From positions 124,001-188,000 of the forward strand of contig NZ_AVPJ01000006.1 of NCBI RefSeq assembly GCF_000768705.1: DNA of 64,000 bases, written 5' to 3'. Each line of letters starts with the position of its first letter. Position 1 is the stretch's first letter. The position numbers and the translations under genes were made by a program. The stretch is from Knoellia sinensis KCTC 19936 (GTDB taxonomy: Bacteria; Actinomycetota; Actinomycetes; Actinomycetales; Dermatophilaceae). The notes beneath the pieces were generated by a model. The model saw only the letters and a list, made by a program, of their open reading frames with translations. It was not told where the DNA came from and did no database searches. This document shows, in pieces, positions 8,018-18,996 of the stretch.

Positions 8018-8701
8018 TCAGAGCCCCGCCGTGAGCTCGGGGATCGCGTCGCCCCGGACACCGGACGAGTCCTGCCTGGCCAACCAGAGGAGTATGCCGG
8101 CCCGCGAGCCGGTCACGTCGCGGTCAGCGGTGCCCAGGGGCCAGGCATCTCCCTCGTCGCTGCGGATCGTGACCGACAACGGTGTGGGACCGCCTTGCTG
8201 CCGCTTGATCTCGTTCTCGATGAAGAGGAGTTGGAGGTCGGCAGCCAGGTCGTCGAACCCGAATCCTGTGTCGAGGTCGACGTGGTGATAGACCACCTCT
8301 CGCAGGCGCATGAAGGTCAGCATGCCTCCCTTGAACGTTGGCCCGCCCGGGGTGCGCTCGAGGACGATGTCCGCGTGGGCGGGCGTGAGCCGACGCAGGT
8401 CTTGGGCCAAGGGGACGGAGGTTGCCTCGACCTCATCGACGACGGTCCCGCCCGGCCGGCCCACACCGGCGTTGATGTCCTCGTCACGGCCCTCCGGCGA
8501 GGCATACATCGTCTCGCCTGTCCCGTCCACGGCCGATCCGACAAGTCGCGACATCGCCTCGGCGTTCCGCGCGATGTGGTTGAGGACATGGTCGCGGCTC
8601 CACCCCTCGCACAGGCTCGGCGCCGAGAGGTCATCGACGGCCCTGGCATCCGCAACGAGGAGGCCGGTCTGTTGATCGATGGCGGCGAGAAGGTCGGTCA
8701 C
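8018..8701 (-). CDS. Maleylpyruvate isomerase family mycothiol-dependent enzyme
   Basis: A 227-residue protein. The N-terminal DinB-like four-helix domain contains SLCEGWSRDHVLNHIARNAEA (~residues 29-49), where the His residues of this family coordinate a divalent metal. Later come LREVVYHHVDLDTGF and a C-terminal region resembling the MDMPI-C domain. The family includes mycothiol-dependent maleylpyruvate isomerase and mycothiol S-transferases; the actual reaction is unknown. A TAGCCT -10 box sits exactly 6 nt before the GTG start, implying a leaderless message. The downstream MBL hydrolase follows at 2 nt. Confidence 0.88.
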   Translation of the reverse strand: MTDLLAAIDQQTGLLVADARAVDDLSAPSLCEGWSRDHVLNHIARNAEAMSRLVGSAVDGTGETMYASPEGRDEDINAGVGRPGGTVVDEVEATSVPLAQDLRRLTPAHADIVLERTPGGPTFKGGMLTFMRLREVVYHHVDLDTGFGFDDLAADLQLLFIENEIKRQQGGPTPLSVTIRSDEGDAWPLGTADRDVTGSRAGILLWLARQDSSGVRGDAIPELTAGL

Positions 8702-8705
8702 GGCC

Positions 8706-9845
8706 TCAGGCTACGCGTGCTCGCCAGAGCGTGCCTGCTCCCGCGTCGTCCGTGGTGACGACCCACAGTTCATCCCCGTGGGCGACGGCCGACACGGGCA
8801 TGCCGGTCGGACCCCGGCCCCGCTGCCATGCGTCACCGTCGCGGAACAGGACTGCCGAGGATCGATCCTGGGGGACCACGAGGATCTCGGACCCCGCGGG
8901 TCCGACGGGGGCGAGTACGCGCGCGTTCTCGTCGACACGAACAGCCGGTATGCCGGACAGCTCACCTGGCGATTCGCCACCCGCCTGCCACACCGACAGG
9001 CGCCCGTCGGTGACTCCTGTGAGGAGGCACTCCGTGTGACAGGTCGCGGCGTGCACCTCCGAAGTCCCGGCGCCGCCCGTCCGCGGGAGGTCCACGCGAG
9101 TCCACGGTCCCGTCGGTCCGGGGGAGAGCCAGACGGCCGGGGAGACCGTCACGGCGCCGGGATCGAGGTGGGTGACCGATCCCGTGAGCACTAGTCCCGT
9201 GCCGTGGGACGCGATGGCGGTTGCGCTGAGGAGTTCGTCGGCGGTGCTTCCCAAAGGGGTGCCGGTGGAGGGTAGACGCGCCCACCGGTCGCCAGACCGA
9301 CTCCAGGTGGCGATGTCCTGTCCGGTGGACTCGCTCTGCCAGGCGCCGAGAATGACAGGCGACCCACCGGCATACGCGACGCCCGCAAGGTCACCCGCGC
9401 CGTAGCTGCCGAAAACCCCGAACGGCTGTTCCTGCTCCGCGACGCTCGCCCCTGAGCCGGTCCACGTCGACCACCGGTAGTTCCCGTGAGCGCCGCCGCG
9501 GGCGCCACCGATCGCGTCGATGCGGTCCTCGTGCGTGGCGATCTGGAACCACCGGGCCTCGTAGGCGTAGGGCGACCCGGGGGAGAGGGGAATCTGCGTG
9601 AGCGATTCGGGGTCCGGACCCTTGAGGAGGCGTGGTCGCGTCCGGCCGGCCCCCACTGCCCCGACGATGACGTCCTCAGGCGTGGACGCCAAGGTCACTG
9701 CCGACACGCCCTCGGGGAGGGCGACGCGTTCCCAGGTGATGGTGCGTTCGGTCGGCGAGGGCGAGGCGGGGTCGGGGGAGGTGCAGCCACTGATCGCCAA
9801 GGCAGACGTGACGACGAGCGCCACCGTGGCTGATCGCAGGATCAC
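8706..9845 (-). CDS. Lipoprotein of unknown function
   Basis: From the GTG at 9845 it encodes 379 residues with a lipoprotein signal peptide: a short basic start, hydrophobic VALVVTSALA, then the lipobox AISGC with the lipidated Cys near residue 20. The mature part is Pro/Ser-rich at first and then built of repeated beta-strand-like segments (WSTWTG, ATWSRSG, AVWLSPG, LSVWQAG, ILVVPQ, LWVVTTDD). This is suggestive of a beta-propeller/WD-like extracytoplasmic fold, but I recognise no named family. Three Cys residues are visible, including the pair in ATCHTECLLTG. A TAGGCT -10 box lies 7 nt before the GTG. It diverges from uvrA. Confidence 0.75.
   Translation of the reverse strand: MILRSATVALVVTSALAISGCTSPDPASPSPTERTITWERVALPEGVSAVTLASTPEDVIVGAVGAGRTRPRLLKGPDPESLTQIPLSPGSPYAYEARWFQIATHEDRIDAIGGARGGAHGNYRWSTWTGSGASVAEQEQPFGVFGSYGAGDLAGVAYAGGSPVILGAWQSESTGQDIATWSRSGDRWARLPSTGTPLGSTADELLSATAIASHGTGLVLTGSVTHLDPGAVTVSPAVWLSPGPTGPWTRVDLPRTGGAGTSEVHAATCHTECLLTGVTDGRLSVWQAGGESPGELSGIPAVRVDENARVLAPVGPAGSEILVVPQDRSSAVLFRDGDAWQRGRGPTGMPVSAVAHGDELWVVTTDDAGAGTLWRARVA
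8708..8713 (-). promoter_or_regulatory. -10 element of a predicted leaderless promoter (isomerase-MBL pair)
   Basis: TAGCCT on the minus strand, 6 nt (GAGGCC) before the GTG at 8701. It lies inside the 3' end of the upstream lipoprotein gene, whose stop is at 8706, so the pair can be transcribed separately from it. Confidence 0.45.
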
Positions 9846-9852
9846 GGACTCA

Positions 9853-9858
9853 AGCCTA
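9853..9858 (-). promoter_or_regulatory. -10 element of a predicted leaderless promoter (lipoprotein gene)
   Basis: TAGGCT on the minus strand, 7 nt before the GTG at 9845. Confidence 0.4.
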
Positions 9859-9924
9859 GGCGCAGGGTGGCTCTCCGCCCGGCGCCAGCAGGCGGTCGTC
9901 GGGGGCCTTGTCGGTGGTCCCACC

Positions 9925-9930
9925 TAGCAT
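9925..9930 (+). promoter_or_regulatory. -10 element of a predicted leaderless uvrA promoter
   Basis: TAGCAT ends 7 nt before the GTG at 9938 and overlaps the alternative ATG at 9929. This favours translation from the GTG of a leaderless message. Confidence 0.4.
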
Positions 9931-9937
9931 GGTGATC

Positions 9938-13096
<3,159 letters not shown>

Positions 13097-13111
13097 CTCC
13101 GTCAGAAGACC

Positions 13112-13147
13112 GGACGTCCCGCCTCCCATGAGGGAGGCGGGACGTCC
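13112..13147. terminator. 16-bp perfect hairpin, uvrA/livF bidirectional terminator
   Basis: GGACGTCCCGCCTCCC (13112-13127), loop ATGA, and the exact complement (13132-13147), then TTCTTGCT. It lies 15 nt after the uvrA stop and 27 nt beyond the livF stop, so it serves both convergent operons. Confidence 0.85.
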
Positions 13148-13174
13148 TTCTTGCTGTGACGCGGGCGCTCGGAC

Positions 13175-13888
13175 TCAGTCCTCGCCGAGGTATGCCTTGC
13201 GGACCTCGTCGCTCTCAAGGAGCTCCGGACCGGTGCCCGAGAGCACGATCTTGCCCACCTCGAGGACATAGCCCTTGGTGGCGCGCTTGAGGGCGGCCTG
13301 GGCGTTCTGCTCGACGAGGAGGATCGTCGTGCCCTGCTCCTGCAAGGTCGTGACGGTCGACATGACGGTCTTCATCATGAGCGGTGACAGACCCATCGAC
13401 GGCTCGTCGAGCATGAGCAGCTTGGGCCGGCTCATCATCGCCCGACCCATGGCGAGCATCTGCTGCTCGCCACCGGAGAAGGTGCCGGCTGCCTGCGACT
13501 TGCGCTCCCCGAGGATCGGGAAGAGGTCGTAGGCCGCCTGCAAGTCCTTCTTGACGTCACCATCACGCCGGGCGAAGGCCCCGAGCAGGAGGTTCTGCTC
13601 GACCGTGAGGCGAGGGAAGATCCGCCGCCCCTCGGGGGAGTGGGCCAGGCCCAGCGACACGATGTCGTGCGCCGCGACGCTGTCGATGCGCTTGCCCTGG
13701 AAGCGGATCGAGCCGCTCGCCGGACGAAGCAAACCGGAGATCGTGCGCAGCGTCGTGGTCTTGCCCGCACCGTTCGTGCCGATCAGGGTGACGACTTCGC
13801 CCTCATCGACGCTGAAGCTGATGCCCTTGACGGCCTTGATCTGGCCGTAGGCGACGACGAGGTTCTTGACCTCGAGCATGGCGCTCAC
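13175..13888 (-). CDS. livF: LivF, branched-chain amino acid ABC transporter ATP-binding protein
   Basis: A 237-residue ABC ATPase: Walker A GTNGAGKTT (~residues 37-45), signature FSGGEQQMLA, Walker B LLMLDEPSMGLSP and switch His/VEQNAQ. The HSPEGRRIFPRLTVEQNL and EPSMGLSP segments are diagnostic of LivF in HAAT transporters. It is the last gene of livK-H-M-G-F. Its ATG overlaps the livG stop by 4 nt (ATGA), indicating translational coupling. It hydrolyses ATP on the cytoplasmic face to drive uptake of Leu/Ile/Val or related substrates (urea and amides are alternatives for this family). Confidence 0.95.
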   Translation of the reverse strand: MSAMLEVKNLVVAYGQIKAVKGISFSVDEGEVVTLIGTNGAGKTTTLRTISGLLRPASGSIRFQGKRIDSVAAHDIVSLGLAHSPEGRRIFPRLTVEQNLLLGAFARRDGDVKKDLQAAYDLFPILGERKSQAAGTFSGGEQQMLAMGRAMMSRPKLLMLDEPSMGLSPLMMKTVMSTVTTLQEQGTTILLVEQNAQAALKRATKGYVLEVGKIVLSGTGPELLESDEVRKAYLGED

Positions 13889-14748
13889 TGCTGTTCCTCC
13901 GTGGACTCGGTGGTGGAGGCGGGTGCTTCCTCATCTTCGTCGTCGCCGCCACCGATGTAGGCCTCGATGACGCGCGGGTCGGACTGGACCTCGTGCGGAG
14001 TGCCCTCGACGAGGACCTCGCCGCGAACCAGACAGAGCACCCGGTCGCACAGGTTGAAGATGAACCGCATGTCGTGCTCGATGACGACGACGGCAAGACC
14101 ACTGTCCCGAATCCGGAAGATCAGGTCACTGGCCTGCTTGGTCTCCTGCGGGTTCATGCCCGCCGTCGGCTCATCGAGGAGGATGAGCTTCGGGTCGGTC
14201 GCCAGCGCCCGAGCGATCTCAAGGCGGCGCTGGTCACCGTAGGGCATGTTGCGCGCGAGGCTCTCTGTCGAGTTGCCGAGGCCGACGAACTCGAGGAGTT
14301 CCTGGGCGCGAGCCCGGGTGGCCTCCTCCTCCCGCCGGAACTTCGGTCCGCGCAGGATCGAGGTGAGCGCCATCGAACTGGTTCGGCAGTAGCGACCCAC
14401 CATGACGTTCTCGAGGGCGGTCATGTTGGCGAAGAGCCGGATGTTCTGGAACGTCCGAGCCATGCCAGCGACGACGACTGCACGAGGCTTCGGCGGCAGG
14501 ACCTCGCCCTGCAGTCGCACTTCACCCTCGGTCGGCTTGTAGAGGCCGGTGAGGCAGTTGAAGAACGTCGTCTTGCCAGCACCGTTGGGCCCGATGAGCC
14601 CGACGATTTCGCCGGGGTTGACGTGCATGTCGACGTCCTTGACGGCCGTGAGGCCGCCGAAGCGCATCGTCACGCCACGTGCCTGGAGAACCGGGTTGTC
14701 CGGGGTGGACGGGCCGGTGGGCGGGGCGGGGGTGTCGGTGACGGTCAT
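13885..14748 (-). CDS. livG: LivG, branched-chain amino acid ABC transporter ATP-binding protein
   Basis: A 287-residue ABC ATPase: Walker A GPNGAGKTT, then ARTFQNIRLFANMTALENVMVG (a LivG hallmark), signature YGDQRRLEIARAL with the LivG-specific replacement of LSGGQ, Walker B LILLDEPTAGMNP and IEHDM switch. The N-terminal ~20 residues are Pro/Thr-rich. The C-terminus ends in an acidic tail (DDEDEEAPASTTES) not needed for function in the family. It overlaps both neighbours by 4 nt and is the partner of LivF for the LivH/LivM membrane pair. Confidence 0.95.
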   Translation of the reverse strand: MTVTDTPAPPTGPSTPDNPVLQARGVTMRFGGLTAVKDVDMHVNPGEIVGLIGPNGAGKTTFFNCLTGLYKPTEGEVRLQGEVLPPKPRAVVVAGMARTFQNIRLFANMTALENVMVGRYCRTSSMALTSILRGPKFRREEEATRARAQELLEFVGLGNSTESLARNMPYGDQRRLEIARALATDPKLILLDEPTAGMNPQETKQASDLIFRIRDSGLAVVVIEHDMRFIFNLCDRVLCLVRGEVLVEGTPHEVQSDPRVIEAYIGGGDDEDEEAPASTTESTEEQQ

Positions 14749-16487
14749 GCCTTGGCCTCCGCTTCCTCGAGGTGGACTTCTTCGATGCGCTGCGCGAGAT
14801 CCTCGTCGTCATGGTGGAACTCGAGCTTGCGCCGCTGGCTCGCGATGAGGCCTTCGGGACGGAACCGCATCATGAGGACGAGCACGAGCCCGAAGATCAT
14901 GAGCCGGTAGTCGGCGATGAACCGCAGCTTCTCCGGGAGGAGCTTGAGGATCGTGGCGCCGACGAGAACACCGGCGACCGTTCCCATACCGCCGAGGACC
15001 ACGGCCGCGAGCAGGAATGCCGACTCGAGGAAGATGTATTGGTCCGGGGTGACAGAGACGTCGTGATGGGCCTTGACGGTCCCCGCCATGCCGGCGAGGA
15101 AGGCACCACCGGCGAAGGCGAACAACTTGAGCCCAAAGACGTTGACGCCCATGGCTTCAGCAGCCTTCTCGTCCTCACGGATCGCGACCCATCCACGCCC
15201 GATTCGGCTGTTGTTGAGCCGAATGAAGACGAAGATGATGAACGCCGCGATGACGAGCAGCAGGAAGTAGTAGTTCGCGAACCGGCCGAGCGTGATGCCG
15301 AAGACCTCGTGCGGTTGGCCGAAGTCGAACGAACCGAACTTCAGGTCGGGAATGGCCGGGATGCCGTTCGGGCCGTTGGTGAGGTCAGGTCCGTTGTTGC
15401 CGTCGAGGTTGCCCATGGTGAACCGGAAGATCTCACCGAAGGCCAGCGTGACGATGGCGAGGTAGTCACCCGAGACACGCAGCGTCGGTGATCCGATGAT
15501 GAGGCCGAGGATCGCCGAGACGAGGGCGCCGATGAGGACGACGACGATGAACGGGGGCTTCCACCCGATGGTGGCGAACGCCGAGTTCGAGAGGATCGCG
15601 CCGACGTAGGCACCAGCGCCGAGGAACGCGATGTAGCCGAGGTCGAGCAGGCCCGCGAGACCGACGACGATGTTGAGGCCGAGGGCCGTCGCCGCGAAGA
15701 TCAGGACCTGCGTCGCGATCGACATGTTCTCGTCCGAGCCACCCTGGGTGAACGGGAAGAGGAACGCCACGGCAAACGCGCCGAACATGAGCACCTGGCG
15801 GTTCTTCTGCGACACGACGCCGAGCCAGGTGAACACACCGGCCTTGGTGAGCGCCATGGACAGCATCCCGGCGAACAAGAGGAAGAGGGCGAAGCTCACC
15901 GCATCTTCCAGACCCAGGGCATAGGCCGCGCCAAAGAGGACCAGAGCCAAGAGCACGATGATCGTGATGATCTCGAACCACGACGAGGTCTTCGCGAAGA
16001 GTGGGTCACGCGTGTTGCGCGACACGAGCATCAGGCTCCCCGCGAGGAGCAGAAGTGCGCCGATGAGGGTGATCCATCCGCCGGGGTTGACGTTGAGGAT
16101 CGCTCCCGTCTGCCAACCGATGGCGATGATCGTCGCGGCCATGTAGATGACGGCGCCGAGGCCAATCCAGCGGAGAGCCGACGCAGCATCCAGCCAGTCA
16201 CCGAGGCGGCTGAGCGGCCCGCGATAGGCCAAGAGGAAGATGACGGCCGCGATGCCGAGGGCAACCACGCACAGCTGCAACCCATTGGGGTAGAAGTTCA
16301 CCGAGAGGTCGCCAAGGACGTCATCGGGGAAGCTCCACGAGAGGAAACTTCCGGCGATCAGCAGGGCGGCTCCGACGAGGGCGAGTGGCCAGGCGGCAGC
16401 GCTGCCACGTCCGGGCATGCGCTCCAGCAGTGGCACGGCCTCGTGGTCGTCGTGGTCAGGCGTGAGGTCAGTCGTTGAGGTACTCAT
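14745..16487 (-). CDS. livM: LivM, branched-chain amino acid ABC permease with long N-terminal membrane extension
   Basis: 580 residues, against 300-430 for typical LivM. The canonical permease begins near residue 255 (ALGLNIVVGLAGLLDLGYIAFLG) and includes the EAA-like loop GRGWVAIREDEKAAEAMG and GGMGTVAGVLVGA. The first ~250 residues add about seven further hydrophobic segments with no similarity I recognise beyond a possible DUF3382-like part. The ATG at 16487 overlaps the livH stop by 4 nt (ATGA); the frame extends further upstream but only inside livH. The cytoplasmic C-terminus is charged (HHDDEDLAQRIEEVHLEEAEAKA). It forms the channel with LivH. Confidence 0.93.
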   Translation of the reverse strand: MSTSTTDLTPDHDDHEAVPLLERMPGRGSAAAWPLALVGAALLIAGSFLSWSFPDDVLGDLSVNFYPNGLQLCVVALGIAAVIFLLAYRGPLSRLGDWLDAASALRWIGLGAVIYMAATIIAIGWQTGAILNVNPGGWITLIGALLLLAGSLMLVSRNTRDPLFAKTSSWFEIITIIVLLALVLFGAAYALGLEDAVSFALFLLFAGMLSMALTKAGVFTWLGVVSQKNRQVLMFGAFAVAFLFPFTQGGSDENMSIATQVLIFAATALGLNIVVGLAGLLDLGYIAFLGAGAYVGAILSNSAFATIGWKPPFIVVVLIGALVSAILGLIIGSPTLRVSGDYLAIVTLAFGEIFRFTMGNLDGNNGPDLTNGPNGIPAIPDLKFGSFDFGQPHEVFGITLGRFANYYFLLLVIAAFIIFVFIRLNNSRIGRGWVAIREDEKAAEAMGVNVFGLKLFAFAGGAFLAGMAGTVKAHHDVSVTPDQYIFLESAFLLAAVVLGGMGTVAGVLVGATILKLLPEKLRFIADYRLMIFGLVLVLMMRFRPEGLIASQRRKLEFHHDDEDLAQRIEEVHLEEAEAKA

Positions 16488-17407
16488 GCGCGATCCACCA
16501 CCCGGGCGCCGAGGAGGCCCTGGGGCCGGAAGACGAGAACGAGGATGAGGAGCACGAAGGCCCACACGTCCTTCCATGCCGATCCACCGAACTGGCCGGG
16601 GATGAACTGGGTGGCCATCGATTCCGCGATGCCGAGGGTCAGGCCACCGACGACGGCGCCCTGGATGTTTCCGATGCCCCCGAGGACGGCGGCCGTGAAC
16701 GCCTTGAGGCCCGCGAGGAAGCCCATTCGGAAGTCGATGTTGGAGTTCAGGAGACCCTGAGCGACACCGGCGATGGCTGCGAGCGCGGCGCCGACGGCGA
16801 AGGCGATGACGATGATCCGGTTGACGTTGATGCCCATGAGCTGGGCGGTGTCAGGATCCTGCGACACGGCCTGCATGCCCTGTCCGAGTCGAGTGCGGTT
16901 GACGAAGAACCACAGCAGCACGGCCGACACGACCAACGCACCGACCGTGAAGATCGCCGCGCGCTGGATCTGGAGTCCGCCGATCGAAAGGGCCGAACCG
17001 GTGACCACCTCGATCTCGGGGAAGGTCAGCTTGCTCTTGGCTCCCGGGTAGAAGAGGCGGACGGCCTCCTGGAGGAACACCGAGATGCCGATGGCGGTGA
17101 TGAGCGGGGCGAGTCGTGGAGCTCCGCGCAGGGGCCGGTAGGCAATGCGCTCCATCACGACTGCGGTGAGGACGGAGACGAGCACGGCGCCGAGCACCAT
17201 GATCGGCAGGACCCACAGGCCTGTTTGGCCCTTGAAGAGCACGGTCCACGTGGCCAGCGCGCCGAACGCGCCGATCATGAAGACCTCGCCGTGGGCGAAG
17301 TTGATGAGCTGGACGATGCCGTAGACGACGGTGTAGCCGACGGCGATCAGCGCGTACAGCGACCCGAGGGTCAAGCCGTTCACGATCTGTTGCAGGAACT
17401 CGGTCAT
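16484..17407 (-). CDS. livH: LivH, branched-chain amino acid ABC transporter permease
   Basis: A 307-residue, roughly eight-helix permease. Its start MTEFLQQIVNGLTLGSLYALIAVGYT is the LivH N-terminal signature, followed by INFAHGEVFMIGA. The coupling segment GQGMQAVSQDPDTAQLMGINV contacts the ATPases. GGIGNIQGAVVGGLTLGIAE and FRPQGLLG near the end are family-typical. The ATG at 17407 fits the family start. It is separated from livK by a hairpin (17445-17484) that probably lowers expression of the membrane and ATPase genes relative to the binding protein. Confidence 0.95.
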   Translation of the reverse strand: MTEFLQQIVNGLTLGSLYALIAVGYTVVYGIVQLINFAHGEVFMIGAFGALATWTVLFKGQTGLWVLPIMVLGAVLVSVLTAVVMERIAYRPLRGAPRLAPLITAIGISVFLQEAVRLFYPGAKSKLTFPEIEVVTGSALSIGGLQIQRAAIFTVGALVVSAVLLWFFVNRTRLGQGMQAVSQDPDTAQLMGINVNRIIVIAFAVGAALAAIAGVAQGLLNSNIDFRMGFLAGLKAFTAAVLGGIGNIQGAVVGGLTLGIAESMATQFIPGQFGGSAWKDVWAFVLLILVLVFRPQGLLGARVVDRA

Positions 17408-17444
17408 CGTTGAACCGGCACCTCTCTGTTTTGGGGGCTGGCAC

Positions 17445-17484
17445 ATTCAAGCAGGGGCGGACACTCGCCCGCCCCTGCTCGAAT
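17445..17484 (-). terminator. Intra-operon hairpin between livK and livH (attenuator-like)
   Basis: A 16-bp stem (17445-17460 with 17469-17484, one G-U pair) around an 8-nt loop; the core is GCAGGGGCGG. It lies 31 nt after the livK stop, before livH. Such partial terminators or mRNA-stabilising stems are common after binding-protein genes and would give excess LivK. Confidence 0.7.
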
Positions 17485-17515
17485 GAACTACGTCAGCGTT
17501 TCGGCTGGTGCCGGG

Positions 17516-18730
17516 TCAGCTCACGTTCTCGGACTTGACGCTGGCCCACTTGCCGCCCTCGACCTTGTAGCCCGTGATGACCTTGACGAGCGTGTCGCCG
17601 AACTCGTCGAAGGAGACCTTGCCGGTCACACCGTCGAAGGAGACCTTGCCCACCGCGTCAACGGTGGCCTGGCGGGCGCTCTTGGCGTCCTCGGCGTCCT
17701 TCAGCGAGGTCTTGAGAGCCTCGATGATGGCGTTCGCGGCGTCGTAGGAGTAGCCACCGTAGGCGGCAGCCGGCTCTGCGAACTTCGCGGCCTCGTACTC
17801 GGCGAGGAACTTCTTGCCGGCCTCGGTGTTCTCGGTCGGCTCACCGACGGAGGTGGCGAGGTCGTTGTTGGAGGTGGAACCCGCGAGCTCGATGAACTTC
17901 GGGTCGTAGATGCCGTCGCCACCCATGAGCGGGACGTTGAGGCCACCAGCCTTCATCTGCTTGGACAGCGGACCGGCCTGCGGGTACTCACCACCGTAGA
18001 AGACGGCGCCCGGCTTGGACGGAGCGACCTTGGAGACGACCGGCGCGTAGTTGGACTCGTCCGGGTTGATCGTCTCGGCGGCGACCACCGTGCCACCGGC
18101 GGCCTTGTAGGCCTCGGTGAAGTACTGGACCAGGCCCTGGCCGTAGGTCTTCTTGTCGTGGATCGTCGCGACGGTCTTGATGCCCTGCTCGATGAGGAAC
18201 TTGGCGGCGAAGCCACCCTGCGCGATGTCCGTCGTGCAGGTACGGAAGAACGTCTTGTAGGGACGCGTGTTGCCGTCCGCACCACGGGTCAGGGAGGGAC
18301 CGGTGTTGGCGGGCGAGATCTGGGTGATGTTGGCGGCAGCGAAGACCGGCTGGGTCTGCTGGCTGACGCTCGAGTTGAGGTTGCCGACCACGCCGACGAT
18401 CTGGTCGTCTGCGGCGAGCTTGGTCGCGCCGTTCTTGCCGACCTCGGCCTTGCCCTCGTCGTCGACGGCCTCGACCTCGAGGGTCCAACCGGGGATGGCC
18501 TTCGAGTCGTTGGCCTGCTTGACGGCGAGCTCGACGGAGTGCTGGATACCCTTGCCAAGTGCGGAAAGGTCTCCCGAGAGCGGGGCGATGACGCCGATCT
18601 TGGCGACCTTGGCGTCGCCGCCGGTGTCGCCGGTGCCGCTGGTCTCGTCGCCACGGTCGCCACAGCCGGCGAGAGCGAGTGAAGCCACCAGCAGCGAGGC
18701 GCCGACGGTCATGACGGAACGCTGAGCCAC
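17516..18730 (-). CDS. livK: LivK-type branched-chain amino acid binding lipoprotein
   Basis: 404 residues from the GTG at 18730, preceded by a near-perfect Shine-Dalgarno (AGGAGGAAAC). A lipoprotein signal peptide (MTVGASLLVASLALAGC) places the lipidated Cys near residue 24. The mature protein begins, after a Gly/Thr/Asp linker, with KIGVIAPLSGDLSALGKGI. This is the type I periplasmic-binding fold start of Leu/Ile/Val receptors (Peripla_BP_6). It contains SSVSQQTQPVFAAANI and TYGQGLVQYFTEAYKAAGGTVV typical of the family. It delivers substrate to LivHMGF from the outer face of the membrane. First gene of the operon. Confidence 0.95.
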   Translation of the reverse strand: MAQRSVMTVGASLLVASLALAGCGDRGDETSGTGDTGGDAKVAKIGVIAPLSGDLSALGKGIQHSVELAVKQANDSKAIPGWTLEVEAVDDEGKAEVGKNGATKLAADDQIVGVVGNLNSSVSQQTQPVFAAANITQISPANTGPSLTRGADGNTRPYKTFFRTCTTDIAQGGFAAKFLIEQGIKTVATIHDKKTYGQGLVQYFTEAYKAAGGTVVAAETINPDESNYAPVVSKVAPSKPGAVFYGGEYPQAGPLSKQMKAGGLNVPLMGGDGIYDPKFIELAGSTSNNDLATSVGEPTENTEAGKKFLAEYEAAKFAEPAAAYGGYSYDAANAIIEALKTSLKDAEDAKSARQATVDAVGKVSFDGVTGKVSFDEFGDTLVKVITGYKVEGGKWASVKSENVS

Positions 18731-18996
18731 GTTTCCTCCTGAAGTTCTTCTCCTGCGGCAGGGTGCCGAGGAACTCGCGACGGGTGTGCGAGCACCGCGA
18801 ACAATAGCCACGAGGAGGGCACTTTCTGGGCCCGTTGAACGAGATTGTGCAGAGTCGTTACCAAGGCGAGCGTGGACGAGGCCCACGCGCGATGATGCAC
18901 AAAGTCTTGTGCGATCTGCACAGGCGTGGAACAGGAACCATCGGCATACTGAGCCTCGACCGTACGAACTCCGTGCAGCGTGAAAGGTGAGCACCC
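18731..18996. promoter_or_regulatory. Divergent promoter region (livK / Rieske gene) with repeated TTGTGC half-sites
   Basis: 266 bp without a gene. A TATTGT -10 for livK is likely at 18806-18801 (minus strand). Upstream of it are four related half-sites: TTGTGC 18845-18850, the perfect 6-4-6 inverted repeat GCACAA-AGTC-TTGTGC 18897-18912, and GCACAG 18918-18923. The 18897 and 18918 sites are two helical turns apart. This suggests an unidentified regulator of the liv operon and/or the Rieske gene. A GGCATAC motif is at 18943. Confidence 0.55.

Noticed and set aside
9846-9937. LexA (SOS) box for uvrA, and likewise at uvrB and uvrC
   Set aside because: No sequence close to the actinobacterial TCGAAC-N4-GTTCGA pattern upstream of any of the three genes.
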